The notes below the pieces were generated by a model. It was not told the origin of the DNA and ran no database searches. It worked only from the letters and a program-made list of their open reading frames with translations. From JARFVT01 sp036677425 (lineage in GTDB: Bacteria; Pseudomonadota; Alphaproteobacteria; UBA8366; Aestuariispiraceae), in assembly GCA_036677425.1 (NCBI GenBank), contig JARFVT010000012.1, positions 124,001 through 188,000 of the forward strand: DNA of 64,000 nucleotides. Reading direction: 5' to 3'. Positions 8,503 through 18,142 of this stretch are shown piece by piece (position 1 is the first letter of the stretch; each line of letters starts with the position of its first letter). A program made the position numbers and the translations under genes.

Positions 8503-9309
8503 TTAATTTGGCCTGATAATATCTTGAATATGCCCATCATCAGACAAGCAAACAGCCATAGGCTGGCTTTTAATTGGATCACCTGCATCTAAACTTAAGG
8601 TATAAGTTTCTTCTGTAAATCCACTATGCATAGGGTCATAGCCACGTATGATGCGAGAAAATTGATTATATGGCTTATCAATCAGATAAAAATTTTTCCC
8701 GCCCCACCACAAGCTATCAGTTTGCCTTGATAAATCTTTTGAAATATCAATACCAGAGCTTAAAAAAAGCAATCCATTATTTTGACTAACGACAGCATGT
8801 TTCAAACTGGCTAAAAAATTATCATGCCCTGCAACGCCACTAGTTATTTCTTTAAGTTTTGTTGTCCATTGAGTAAGAGATAATGCACCTTCCATTGCAA
8901 ATCGATAGCCATCTTCTATATTAATATTAAAAGAATTCAAAGCCTTATCCATACCGTGGTTACATGCCCAATCTAAAATATCAATTGGGTTACGAGCAAA
9001 ATGTAATTGCCGCAATTTTTGCCACATTTCTTCCTGTCTACCACGTAAAAAAATGATATCATCGCATGTGGTTAAGGGAGGGATTGATAAAAACCAGCAT
9101 CGAAATTTAAAAATTTCTTCTAATGTTGATAATATATTATCCCCATAACCAAAATAATTACCAAGATAAATAATTTTATCACCATCGCATAATTTTTTAA
9201 CAATTTCATCATGAATAGCACAAAGACCTGACATATTACCATGAATAGCACCAATTGCCCAGATGCGGTTGGTTTTCGATAATATGGTAAAGTGATTTTT
9301 TTCACCCAT
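8503..9309 (-). CDS. metallophosphatase-fold protein with degenerate active site (probable pseudo-phosphatase)
   Basis: A 268-residue protein with the layout of calcineurin-like serine/threonine or diadenosine-tetraphosphate phosphatases, but the metal ligands are altered. The GDIHG motif reads GAIHGN (20-25), losing the Asp. GDYIDRG reads GNYFGYG (50-56), losing two Asp. GNHE reads GRQE (90-93), losing Asn and His. The C-terminal blocks (VAGHDNFL, LFLSSGIDI, WWGG, YTLSLDAGDP, AVCLSDDG) are still alignable, and the reading frame is intact, so this looks like a retained non-catalytic relative rather than a decaying gene. It lies between rpoH and carD on the same strand. The fold assignment is good; loss of catalysis is inferred from the motifs. 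Confidence 0.75.
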   Translation of the reverse strand: MGEKNHFTILSKTNRIWAIGAIHGNMSGLCAIHDEIVKKLCDGDKIIYLGNYFGYGDNILSTLEEIFKFRCWFLSIPPLTTCDDIIFLRGRQEEMWQKLRQLHFARNPIDILDWACNHGMDKALNSFNINIEDGYRFAMEGALSLTQWTTKLKEITSGVAGHDNFLASLKHAVVSQNNGLLFLSSGIDISKDLSRQTDSLWWGGKNFYLIDKPYNQFSRIIRGYDPMHSGFTEETYTLSLDAGDPIKSQPMAVCLSDDGHIQDIIRPN

Positions 9310-9428
9310 TATGGGATATCCTTAGTTATGCTAATAATATTTTACCATGCCTTATATAACAAATGCGATGCCCCATGAACACCGCATTAAATATTTTATA
9401 TATATGTTTAGATGCATAGAATATATGG

Positions 9429-9448
9429 CTAATCAACATGTTGATTAG
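9429..9448. promoter_or_regulatory. perfect 20-bp palindrome at the carD stop codon
   Basis: The arms CTAATCAA and TTGATTAG around CATG form a perfect palindrome that includes the carD stop codon. As RNA it would form an 8-bp hairpin just after the gene. No clear U-tract follows, so it may be a processing or termination signal or a protein-binding site. Confidence 0.5.
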
Positions 9449-9948
9449 GCCGCAGCTTTATTTAATATATCTTCCAATTTAAGCGTTGCAGCTTCGTCTT
9501 CAGTTGCTTCAACTGCGGCTAACTCGCGTGCAAGCCGCTCTAATGCTGCTTGATAAAGTTGTCTTTCTGAATATGACTGGTCAGGTTGGCTCTCATTTCT
9601 GAAAAGATCGCGCACAACTTCGGCTATGGCAATTGGATCACCAGAATTAATTTTCGCCTCATATTCTTGGGCCCGCCTTGACCACATAGTGCGGCGGACA
9701 CGGCTTTTACCTTTTAAGGTTTTCATTGCCTCCCCCATAAGATTTGGCGATGATAATTGCCGTAATCCAGATATGCTGGCCTTTGATTTTGGAATACGTA
9801 ATGTCATGCGATCTTTGATAAATTCGATAACAATAAGATCAAGCATTTCACCCGCAATTTCTTGATTTTCCATACCACGAACCTTTCCTACTCCATGGGT
9901 TGGATATACAACAAAATCATCGATTGCAAATATTACATCTTTGCTCAT
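9445..9948 (-). CDS. carD: CarD family transcriptional regulator
   Basis: An RNA-polymerase-binding regulator that stabilises open promoter complexes. The N-terminal RNAP-interacting domain is clear (FAIDDFVVYPTHGVGKV, then LDLIVIEFIKDRMTLRIP), and the helical C-terminal DNA-binding domain includes RRTMWSRRAQEYEAKINSGDPIAIAEVVRDLFR, the most conserved block. I start at the ATG at 9948 (MSKDVIF, 167 residues). The upstream in-frame ATG at 10002 adds 18 hydrophobic residues that are not part of the family. Same strand as the phosphatase-fold protein and rpoH, but separated by gaps with room for their own promoters. Confidence 0.93.
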   Translation of the reverse strand: MSKDVIFAIDDFVVYPTHGVGKVRGMENQEIAGEMLDLIVIEFIKDRMTLRIPKSKASISGLRQLSSPNLMGEAMKTLKGKSRVRRTMWSRRAQEYEAKINSGDPIAIAEVVRDLFRNESQPDQSYSERQLYQAALERLARELAAVEATEDEAATLKLEDILNKAAA

Positions 9949-10073
9949 AAGGAACCTAACTTTATTAATAATAAAACCCACAAAATATATAAAATATATC
10001 AAGCACTATAATTCTCATGGCATATTATCATAAATTCACAAATTTACAATTTAATTGCCATGATTAACTTTAA

Positions 10074-10439
10074 TTAACGCCAACTGGGGCTATTACCATA
10101 CAGATTAGGCCCCGTTCGACTACGACCGATTACAAGCTCTAACATTACCCATATCCAGCCAACCAATGGAATTATTAAAATCCATAAAAATTGCCCCGAT
10201 TTTGATCGATCATGGCAGCGCTTTATACTGACAATAAAAAATGATAATATTGTCATTAAACAAATCATCGATATAACCACTTGCATTAAAAAATTATAAT
10301 TTACCTGTATAATAACATCCAATGCATATAGAAAGCATAGTATAAAAAACAATGGTAACAACATATATTTAATATATGCGCCTTGACCAACGCGACCTGA
10401 TGGGGAAAAGTAAAATGAACGAACTTTCTTTGTTATCAT
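10074..10439 (-). CDS. DUF805 family inner-membrane protein
   Basis: A 121-residue small membrane protein of unknown function. Four hydrophobic segments are visible after the family start FYFSPSGRVGQGAYIKYML, followed by the conserved loop KRCHDRSKSGQFLWILIIPLVGWIWVMLELVIGRSRTGPNLYG, which is diagnostic of DUF805 (R-x-H-D and the G-x-x-G-x-N-x-YG tail). I start at the ATG at 10439, 11 bases after the ettA stop. The longer in-frame start at 10598 would overlap ettA deeply with unrelated residues. Probably translated from the ettA transcript. Confidence 0.85.
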   Translation of the reverse strand: MITKKVRSFYFSPSGRVGQGAYIKYMLLPLFFILCFLYALDVIIQVNYNFLMQVVISMICLMTILSFFIVSIKRCHDRSKSGQFLWILIIPLVGWIWVMLELVIGRSRTGPNLYGNSPSWR

Positions 10440-10449
10440 ATTATTAAAG

Positions 10450-12129
10450 TTATCTGGTAATTTTTTTATATTTAATACGATGCGGTTGATCGGCATCCGC
10501 GCCCATTCGCCTGCGTCTATCGGCTTCATAATCTTGATAATTACCTTCAAACCATATAACCTTACTATCACCTTCATAGGCCAGAATATGAGTGGCAATG
10601 CGATCTAAAAACCAACGGTCATGGGAAATAACCACGGCACAGCCTGCAAAGTTTAATAATGCTTCTTCTAATGCGCGTAATGTATCCACATCTAAATCAT
10701 TGGTTGGTTCATCCAGCATTAAAAGATTAGCGCCAGTTTTCAACATTTTTGCCAAATGAACCCTATTGCGCTCACCGCCAGATAATTGCCCAACTTTTTT
10801 TTGTTGATCTGAACCTTTAAAGTTAAATGAACCTACATAAGCCCTTGATGGCCTTTGTAATTTACCAAGTTCAACAACATCAAGTCCATCAGATATTTCT
10901 TCCCAAACATTCTTGCTATCATCTAAACTATCGCGTGATTGATCAACATATCCAAGCTTGACCGTTTCACCAATGCGAAGCACGCCTTCATCGGGTTGTT
11001 CAACACCAGCAATCATACGAAATAATGTGGTTTTACCGGCACCATTGGGGCCAACTATACCAACAATACCACCTGGTGGCAGGCGAAAATTTAAATCATT
11101 GATTAATAATTTATCACCAAATGATTTCTTAAGATTTTCAGCTTCGATCACCACATCGCCAAGCCGTGGCCCCGTTGGGATAGTGATTTGCGTCAATCCT
11201 GGTTCATCTTTTTGTTCTTCATTAAGCAGTTTTTCATATGATTGCAATCTTGCCTTAGATTTTGCTTGGCGGGCCTTTGGGTTTTGCGATGCCCATTCTC
11301 TTTCCCTTGCTAAAACTTTGGCTCTTGCTGCATTTTCTTTGCCCTCAAGCATAAGGCGTTTTTCTTTTTGTTCTAACCAATTTGAATAATTACCTTCATA
11401 AGGAATGCCCGACCCACGGTCTAATTCCAATATCCAATCGGTTACATTATCCAAGAAATACCGATCATGGGTAACCATTACCACACAACCCGAATAATCG
11501 GCTAAATATCGTTGTAACCATGCAACTGATTGCGCATCTAAATGGTTGGTTGGTTCATCAAGCAATAACATATCGGGTTTTGATAATAATAATTTACAAA
11601 GGGCAACACGGCGCATTTCACCGCCCGATAATAACTTAACCTCGCTATCTGCAGGTGGGCAACGCAATGCATCCATAGCAATTTCCACATGACGGTCTAA
11701 ATCCCACGCATCTGCGGCATCAATTTTTTCTTGTAATTCGGCTTGTTCATCGATCAAAGCCATCATTTCATCATTATCGGTAACTTCGCCCAATGCCATT
11801 GAAACTTCGTTAAAGCGGTCGACTATACGTTTGATTTCGCCAAGACCATCCATAACATTTTCACCGACATTCTTGCTTTCATCTAATTCTGGTTCTTGTG
11901 CTAAATATCCAACCTTAACACCAGCTGCGGGTTTTGCTTCGCCGTTGAACTCCGTATTAATGCCCGCCATAATTTTTAATAATGTGGATTTACCCGCACC
12001 ATTATAGCCCAATACGCCAATTTTTGCCCCAGGGATGAATGCCAATGTAATATTTTTTAAAACTTCTTTACCACCAGGGTATGTTTTAGAGACATTCTGC
12101 ATTGAATAAACATATTTATAAGAAGCCAT
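10450..12129 (-). CDS. ettA: energy-dependent translational throttle protein EttA (ABC-F)
   Basis: A ribosome-associated ABC-F ATPase that gates translation elongation according to ATP/ADP state. It has two ABC domains and no membrane segments: Walker A GYNGAGKST and LSGGEMRRVALC with LLLDEPTNHLD in the first half; GPNGAGKTT, LSGGERNRVHLAKML and LMLDEPTNDLD in the second. The linker between them contains the charged region (RLMLEGKENAARAKVLAREREWASQNPKARQAKSKARL) typical of the P-site interaction motif. The 559-residue length is as in E. coli EttA. A DUF805 gene follows by 11 bases. Confidence 0.96.
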   Translation of the reverse strand: MASYKYVYSMQNVSKTYPGGKEVLKNITLAFIPGAKIGVLGYNGAGKSTLLKIMAGINTEFNGEAKPAAGVKVGYLAQEPELDESKNVGENVMDGLGEIKRIVDRFNEVSMALGEVTDNDEMMALIDEQAELQEKIDAADAWDLDRHVEIAMDALRCPPADSEVKLLSGGEMRRVALCKLLLSKPDMLLLDEPTNHLDAQSVAWLQRYLADYSGCVVMVTHDRYFLDNVTDWILELDRGSGIPYEGNYSNWLEQKEKRLMLEGKENAARAKVLAREREWASQNPKARQAKSKARLQSYEKLLNEEQKDEPGLTQITIPTGPRLGDVVIEAENLKKSFGDKLLINDLNFRLPPGGIVGIVGPNGAGKTTLFRMIAGVEQPDEGVLRIGETVKLGYVDQSRDSLDDSKNVWEEISDGLDVVELGKLQRPSRAYVGSFNFKGSDQQKKVGQLSGGERNRVHLAKMLKTGANLLMLDEPTNDLDVDTLRALEEALLNFAGCAVVISHDRWFLDRIATHILAYEGDSKVIWFEGNYQDYEADRRRRMGADADQPHRIKYKKITR

Positions 12130-12369
12130 TCGATTATAACCTTTATGTTTATGACATTGATTTAACAGTCATATTTTTTAATATACTAATTTTTACAATT
12201 GATTGCGATTACTTAGCGGAAAAACACAAGACTTGCAATTGCCGATAGCCATAATCATATAAAATATCCAAATAAAATTTGGCTAGACTTTTATAACTCT
12301 AAACTTTTATAATCATTAAAACGGCTTACAATTATTAAATTGAATAAAATTAAAACCTGTGGTGTTAAT

Positions 12370-12753
12370 ATGGCTAATGATGAAAATGAAGAAAATATTG
12401 AAATAGCTGAAGAATTAATTCCATTTATTTCTGCAACGGCAAAATTTTCTATTGGTATGGCAGTACAACATAAAAAATATGACTTTCGCGGTGTTATTTT
12501 TGATGTTGATCCAACATTTAGCAATACGGAAGAATGGTGGCGGTCTATCCCAAAAAAAATTAGACCAAAGAAAGACCAGCCATTCTATCATTTATTCGCA
12601 ATATCTGATGAAGACAGCCCTTATATAGCCTATGTTTCAGAACAGAATCTTATCGCAGATACATCTGGTGTTAAAATAGTCCACCCAGCAATTGCCGAAT
12701 TTTTTGACGGTATGGATGGCGATTGTTTTAAATTACGGCAAAAACTTAATTAA
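12370..12753 (+). CDS. hspQ: heat shock protein HspQ (YccV, hemimethylated-DNA-binding family)
   Basis: HspQ is a small heat-shock-induced protein known as a specificity factor for Lon protease and as a hemimethylated-oriC binder in enterobacteria. The diagnostic run is AKFSIGMAVQHKKYDFRGVIFDVDPTFSNTEEWW, with PFYHLFAISDEDSPYIAYVSEQNL and HPAIAEFFDG. I use the ATG at 12370 (127 residues). An in-frame TTG at 12340 would add ten residues without family support. The acidic N-terminus (NDENEENIEIAEE) is longer than in E. coli. It is divergent from ettA and convergent with soxG. Confidence 0.9.
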   Translation: MANDENEENIEIAEELIPFISATAKFSIGMAVQHKKYDFRGVIFDVDPTFSNTEEWWRSIPKKIRPKKDQPFYHLFAISDEDSPYIAYVSEQNLIADTSGVKIVHPAIAEFFDGMDGDCFKLRQKLN

Positions 12754-12774
12754 AATATATCTAAAAAATAGATT

Positions 12775-13371
12775 TTAGCCAAATTCACGCGCCCCATCAC
12801 AAAGATAATCCCACAGATAATCAGCCATAGACCAGCGTATCATGATATTATATGCAGATGGTTTATTATCAACCTGCATCAAAAATATAGTCGCCTTAGC
12901 AAAAATTATATTGCTGCACATGCCTTTATTAAATTGTGATGAGTGTAAATCCAAGGGGGTTGCCTTGGTTAATATATCCATCGCATTATTACCAAGCAGG
13001 CTTAACATCACATAATAATCGCTAACATCGGTTATAGAGGCATGGATATTATCATCCGATAATGATTTATAAAATTTATCCATCAATATTTGTTGTTGAT
13101 CCTCGCTCGCCAATATTAACCATTCATCATGCGCCATCCAACAGGCTTGATAGTCTTTTGAAATATTAAAATGGCATGGTTCTTTTGGTAACTCTATACC
13201 AATTATTGCCGCAACCGCATCGGTGAATTTTTTATCATTAATATCACCGCGTAATTGTAATTTTGATAAAAACCGTTGCTCAGTTAATTTAACATTTTTA
13301 CTATTAAGCGGTTTAAACCCATCAAGCGGGCTGCGTTTTATGATATTATCAACCATTATTTTATCAACCAT
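12775..13371 (-). CDS. soxG: sarcosine oxidase gamma subunit
   Basis: The small subunit of heterotetrameric sarcosine oxidase, which converts sarcosine to glycine while passing the methyl group to tetrahydrofolate. The protein is poorly conserved in general, but RSPLDGF near the start, the DEWLILA block (about 112-118) and the TDVSDYYVMLSLLGNNAMDILTKATPLDLH region (about 140-170) are typical. The ATG at 13371 overlaps the soxA stop by 8 bases, which sets the start; a longer start at 13395 is less likely. It is last in the soxBDAG operon. Confidence 0.9.
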   Translation of the reverse strand: MVDKIMVDNIIKRSPLDGFKPLNSKNVKLTEQRFLSKLQLRGDINDKKFTDAVAAIIGIELPKEPCHFNISKDYQACWMAHDEWLILASEDQQQILMDKFYKSLSDDNIHASITDVSDYYVMLSLLGNNAMDILTKATPLDLHSSQFNKGMCSNIIFAKATIFLMQVDNKPSAYNIMIRWSMADYLWDYLCDGAREFG

Positions 13372-16300
13372 GAGAGCGTTCCCCCTTTTTATCAAAGAAA
13401 ACCGAACCTGTTATTAATGCCTTGTGAAATTTGCCGTCCATCATCGCAATATCGATCACATCACCCATGCGGTTAAATCCATCCTTTATCATTGCCAAGG
13501 CAATGGAACGCCCCATTATTGGGCTCATATAGCTTGATGTTACATAACCAATCATATCCATCGGCGGCTGTGGCAATGGTTTTTCGACCGCATATGCGCC
13601 TTCCATTAATATAATTTCTGGATCAATAGTCAATAAACCAACCAATTGTTTTCGCCCTGCGCGCGATGTATCGCTTCTTGTGAATGATCTTTTGCCGATA
13701 AAATCGTCTTTTTTCTTTGATACGATCCAATCCATATTAACATCCATCGGCGTTGCCGTGCCGTCGGTATCTTGACCTACAATTATAAATCCTTTTTCGG
13801 CGCGCAATACATGCATTGCCTCTGTTCCATATAAAGAAAGGTCATGGAATTTTCCATGGGCGATTAATTTATCCCAAATATATTTTCCATATCTGGCGGG
13901 GATATTTATTTCATAGGCAAGTTCACCCGTGAAGCTGATGCGATATATATTTGCCTTAACACCCCCAACATGGCCTTGGCGCATTGACATGAACGGGAAA
14001 TCGTCGCTATCAAAATTAATGTCATCGCATAACTCCATCAATAAGGCCTTGGCATTTTGACCATTTAGCGCAATCACTGCCCATTGTTCAGTAACCGAAG
14101 TCGCATAAACCTCTGCATCAGGCCATTCGGTTTGTAGCCATTCTTCGATCCAGCCTAATACCCGCGCAGCACCACCAGTTGTTGTGGTCATATGATAATG
14201 ATTTTCACCGATACATGTGGTAACACCGTCATCAAAAATCATCCCATGTTCATTTAACATTAAACCGTAACGACATTTATTGATGCCAAGTTTTGACCAT
14301 GAATTAGTATAAAGCATATTTAATAATTTTGCCGCGTCACGGCCTTTAAGGTCAATCTTACCTAAGGTCGAGGCATCAAGCATACCCACCGATTGCCGCA
14401 CTGCCAAACATTCGCGCTGCACTGCTTGATACATATCCTCGCCATTTTGCGGGAAATATCTTGCCCTTTTCCAATCGCCCACATCTTCGAATATTGCGCC
14501 ATGATCTAAATGGCTTTGATGGATCGCGGTTTTCCGTGCAGGGATGAATAAATCATTAACATTTTGGCCTGCAACTGCACCAAAAGTAACCGGTGTGAAT
14601 GGTGGGCGAAATGTGGTTGTGCCAACATCTTCCACGTCAATTTTGCGTGCTTCGGACATGATTGCAATTGCATTAACATTTGACGTTTTACCTTGGTCAT
14701 TACCCATACCCGTTGTGGTATAACGTTTTAAATGTTCAACCGATTGATAACCTTCCCTTGCCGCCAAATATATATCCGCCGCCGTCGCATCATTTTGGAA
14801 TTCGTGAAAATGTTTAACCTTTTCACCCAATTGATAACCCGATGGAATGCACCATATTTGCCGTGATAGGCTGTTATCAACAAAGCTTGCTATATGTTTT
14901 TTTGGTGCCGTAATAGTGTTTTCCATACCCGCCGCAACTGCCGCATCTTTTCCTGCTTTATATCCTTCGGTTAATATATCAGCTAAATTAAAATTACCAT
15001 TTGATTTACCGATACTGTAATTATCCCATTGGCAATTATCAGGTATGAATGATGTTAATTTTTTATCATAGCGCAATTTACCGCGTGCTTGGCTATATAA
15101 ACTAACGGTTGGATTCCAACCGCTCGACATGGCGATAATATCACATTTAATGACTTGTTTATCGCCAATTAATAATTTTCCATCGCTGGATAATTGACAT
15201 ATTTCAACCCCAGTAACCCGATATTGACCACAGGCCTTAATGACCGCCATATTGGAGTGAATTTTTATGCCAAGATTGCGAATTTTTTTGACCATATCAT
15301 TATCTATATCACTATCTGACTTTTCCCTGATATCGACTATTTCCACATCACCGCCAGCTAAAAATACGGCAAGGGCGGTTAAATATGCGCTGTCATTATT
15401 ACAAAAAACTATCGTTTTTTTACCGGGAAGCACCGCGTAGCGGTTGATATAATGGCGCAATGACGATGCCAACATCACACCGGGACGATCATTATCGCCA
15501 AAAACCATCGGCCTTTCAAATGCGCCTTGTGCCAAGATAACTTGCTTGGCGCGAATTTTCCAAAACCGCTGTCTTGGTTTAATATTATCATCATTGGGTG
15601 GTAAATGGTCGCTTACCCGTTCCAATGCGGTTAGGAAATTATAATCATAATAGCCTGCAATGGTCGTGTATTTTAACATTTTAACTTCGGGCATAGCCCT
15701 TAATTCGGCAACAACCGCATCGACCCATGCCATTGCGGGCTTGCCGTCTATTTTATGATTTTCATATAATAATGACCCACCAAATTCACTATCTTGTTCG
15801 GCAATAATCACCCTTGCCCCTGATCTGCCTGCGGTCAATGCCGCCGCCAGCCCCGCCGCACCGCCACCTGCGACAAGCACATCGCAATGGGCAAATTGTT
15901 GGGCATATGTATCTTGATCGGCAAGCTTTGGCGGCTTGCCCATGCCCGCAGCGGCACGGATAATGCGTTCATATGTCATCCATAGGCTTTTTGGCCACAT
16001 GAAGGTTTTATAATAAAACCCCGATGGTAAAAACCGTGAAAACACATCGTTAATAGCACTTATATCCCAACGTAAATTTGGCCATCGATTCTGACTTTCA
16101 CAGACCATGCCTTCGACTAAGATTGTTTGGGTTGCCCGACAGTTTGGTTCAAATCTACCGCCCTCGCCAATATGCATATAGGCATTGGTTTCTTCGGCAC
16201 CCGCCGACATAATACCGCGTGGACGGTGATATTTAAAGCTGCGACCGATTAATTTAACATCATTTGCCAATAGGGCAGAGGCCAATGTATCGCCTGCGTA

Positions 16301-16390
16301 ACCTTGATATTTTTTACCATCAAAGGTGAAATTTATCGTCTTATTACGATCTATGCGCCCACCAGCCATTAATCTGTTAATTTGTTTCAT
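13364..16390 (-). CDS. soxA: sarcosine oxidase alpha subunit
   Basis: The 1008-residue large subunit. The N-terminal part carries a ferredoxin-like NAD-associated fold (GRIDRNKTINFTFDGKKYQGYAGDTLASALLAND). A Rossmann dinucleotide site follows (VLVAGGGAAGLAAALTAGRSGARVIIAEQ, about 170-198) and then the long flavoprotein middle. The C-terminal third is an aminomethyltransferase-like (GcvT) folate-binding domain (RAEKGFIIVGQDTDGTATPMDVNMDWIVS). The start overlaps the soxD stop by 4 bases and the end overlaps soxG. Intact and full length, in contrast to the several broken catabolic genes elsewhere in the window. Confidence 0.96.
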   Translation of the reverse strand: MKQINRLMAGGRIDRNKTINFTFDGKKYQGYAGDTLASALLANDVKLIGRSFKYHRPRGIMSAGAEETNAYMHIGEGGRFEPNCRATQTILVEGMVCESQNRWPNLRWDISAINDVFSRFLPSGFYYKTFMWPKSLWMTYERIIRAAAGMGKPPKLADQDTYAQQFAHCDVLVAGGGAAGLAAALTAGRSGARVIIAEQDSEFGGSLLYENHKIDGKPAMAWVDAVVAELRAMPEVKMLKYTTIAGYYDYNFLTALERVSDHLPPNDDNIKPRQRFWKIRAKQVILAQGAFERPMVFGDNDRPGVMLASSLRHYINRYAVLPGKKTIVFCNNDSAYLTALAVFLAGGDVEIVDIREKSDSDIDNDMVKKIRNLGIKIHSNMAVIKACGQYRVTGVEICQLSSDGKLLIGDKQVIKCDIIAMSSGWNPTVSLYSQARGKLRYDKKLTSFIPDNCQWDNYSIGKSNGNFNLADILTEGYKAGKDAAVAAGMENTITAPKKHIASFVDNSLSRQIWCIPSGYQLGEKVKHFHEFQNDATAADIYLAAREGYQSVEHLKRYTTTGMGNDQGKTSNVNAIAIMSEARKIDVEDVGTTTFRPPFTPVTFGAVAGQNVNDLFIPARKTAIHQSHLDHGAIFEDVGDWKRARYFPQNGEDMYQAVQRECLAVRQSVGMLDASTLGKIDLKGRDAAKLLNMLYTNSWSKLGINKCRYGLMLNEHGMIFDDGVTTCIGENHYHMTTTTGGAARVLGWIEEWLQTEWPDAEVYATSVTEQWAVIALNGQNAKALLMELCDDINFDSDDFPFMSMRQGHVGGVKANIYRISFTGELAYEINIPARYGKYIWDKLIAHGKFHDLSLYGTEAMHVLRAEKGFIIVGQDTDGTATPMDVNMDWIVSKKKDDFIGKRSFTRSDTSRAGRKQLVGLLTIDPEIILMEGAYAVEKPLPQPPMDMIGYVTSSYMSPIMGRSIALAMIKDGFNRMGDVIDIAMMDGKFHKALITGSVFFDKKGERSHG

Positions 16391-16692
16391 GGTTTTTCCA
16401 CATCTTTACCATTACTTTTACCATTGCGTAATTTTTCAAATGGTTTGTATGTGGCCTCGATAATATCGCTTATGGTGTTGCGTTTAACATTGAACCATTT
16501 TTTACAACCATGGTTATGTACCCAACGTTCAAGATGATCGCCCTTGGGGTTTTTACGATAAAATAAATATTCACCCCATGATTTTTCGCTCTCATCTTTT
16601 GGTTTTTCAGGGCGCGTAATATGCGCTTCGCCATGGCAGGTGAATTCTGTTTGATCGCGCTCTCCACACCATGGGCATTTTATTATAAACAT
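16387..16692 (-). CDS. soxD: sarcosine oxidase delta subunit
   Basis: A 101-residue zinc-binding subunit of sarcosine oxidase. Cysteines and histidines typical of the zinc site are present in CPWCGERDQTEFTCHGEAH near the N-terminus, and the conserved HNHGCKKWFNVKRNT block is in the second half. It overlaps the soxA start by 4 bases and lies 26 bases after soxB, so translation is coupled within the operon. Confidence 0.94.
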   Translation of the reverse strand: MFIIKCPWCGERDQTEFTCHGEAHITRPEKPKDESEKSWGEYLFYRKNPKGDHLERWVHNHGCKKWFNVKRNTISDIIEATYKPFEKLRNGKSNGKDVEKP

Positions 16693-16718
16693 TTAAAAAT
16701 CCTTCAATGGGAAAGAGG

Positions 16719-17963
16719 TTAATGAGCAACCGCCGCCGCCGCACCTTCGTCAATCAATGCACCCGTATTAAATCTGTTCATCGAAAATGGTTGTGCCATT
16801 TTATGCATTTCACCATTAGCCAGAGAATGGGCAAATACATTGCCAGACCCCGGCGTTGCCTTAAACCCACCCGTACCCCAGCCGCAATTGAAATACATAT
16901 TTTCTATGGGGGTTTTTGTTATTATTGGTGATCTATCGACGGTTACATCGGTTATGCCGCCCCATTGCCGCATCATCCGCAATCTTGATGTGAATGGGAA
17001 AAGCTCTACTAATGGCCCTTGAATTTGTTCCATCATATCGTAACTGCCGCGTTGTGAATATGATATATAATTATCGCCACCCGCACCGACGACCAATTCG
17101 CCTTTATCCGATTGGCTTAGATAAACATGGACTGTGCCAGACATTATAACCGTATCAATACACGGTTTTAATGGTTCAGATACCATCGCCTGTAATGGAA
17201 AGCTTTCAACAGGCAATTTAAAACCCGCCATTTCCGCCATCACCGATGAATGACCAGCAGTAACCACTCCAACCTTATTTGCGCCAATATAGCCGCGCGT
17301 GCTGTTAACGCCTTTTATCACGCCATTTTTAATATCAAATCCTGTAACTTCGCAATTTTGAATTATATCAACACCAAGCATCGATGCGGCGCGCGCATAG
17401 CCCCATGCCACCGCGTCATGGCGTGCCGTGCCGCCACGCGGTTGAAATAATGCCCCCATAACAGGATAGCGACAATTTATATTCATCAATGGCACCATTT
17501 TTTTAACTTCGGCAGGGGTTAAAAATTTGCTATCAATACCGTTTAAATGAATCGCGTTACCACGGCGGCCAATTTCCTGCATATCATGAATATTATGCGC
17601 CAAATGTAATAAACCGCGTTGCGAAAACATAACATTATAGTTTAAATCCTGACTTAACCCTTCCCATAATTTCATCGCATGTTCGTAAATTGCCGCACTT
17701 TCATCCCATAGGTAATTAGAACGAACGATAGTGGTATTGCGTCCAGTATTGCCGCCACCAAGCCAGCTTTTTTCCAACACAGCCACATTGGTAATGCCGC
17801 ATTCACTGGCTAAATAATATGCGGTTGCCAAACCATGTCCGCCGCCGCCAATGATTATAATATCATAGTTTTTTTTAGGTTCAGGATTGCCCCATGCCCG
17901 TTGCCAGTCATTGTGATAATTAAAGGCATTTTTTATTATGCTAAAAATAGAATATTTCGTCAT
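16719..17963 (-). CDS. soxB: sarcosine oxidase beta subunit
   Basis: A 414-residue flavoprotein subunit that oxidises sarcosine. The N-terminal FAD-binding motif is IIIIGGGGHGLATAYYLA (about 36-53), followed by LGGGNTGRNTTIVRSNYLWDES, the region around the flavin attachment. The C-terminal part has the second flavin-binding stretch (MYFNCGWGTGGFKATPGSG). It is first in the soxBDAG operon, whose order B-D-A-G is the standard one. A GlxA/GbdR-like regulator is divergent across a 179-base gap, likely the control region. Confidence 0.96.
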   Translation of the reverse strand: MTKYSIFSIIKNAFNYHNDWQRAWGNPEPKKNYDIIIIGGGGHGLATAYYLASECGITNVAVLEKSWLGGGNTGRNTTIVRSNYLWDESAAIYEHAMKLWEGLSQDLNYNVMFSQRGLLHLAHNIHDMQEIGRRGNAIHLNGIDSKFLTPAEVKKMVPLMNINCRYPVMGALFQPRGGTARHDAVAWGYARAASMLGVDIIQNCEVTGFDIKNGVIKGVNSTRGYIGANKVGVVTAGHSSVMAEMAGFKLPVESFPLQAMVSEPLKPCIDTVIMSGTVHVYLSQSDKGELVVGAGGDNYISYSQRGSYDMMEQIQGPLVELFPFTSRLRMMRQWGGITDVTVDRSPIITKTPIENMYFNCGWGTGGFKATPGSGNVFAHSLANGEMHKMAQPFSMNRFNTGALIDEGAAAAVAH

Positions 17964-18142
17964 ATGTTATCTGCTAAAATTTTATCTTTGATTGGTTATA
18001 TTAAAGGAGTAAATGCCAATTAAGTTTTTATTAAGCATAATAGCGACGATAAAGGCAAATAGTGCGACATTAAAGCCGTTATTATAATAAATATAGCATA
18101 TATCAACAATATAATATATATTATAGTAAAAGCGACATCTAC

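Noticed and set aside
10440..10598. Long N-terminal extension of the DUF805 protein
   Set aside because: It would lie inside the ettA coding region in another frame. The ATG at 10439 begins exactly at the family start.
12340..12369. TTG start giving ten extra residues to HspQ
   Set aside because: No family similarity and a weaker start than ATG at 12370.
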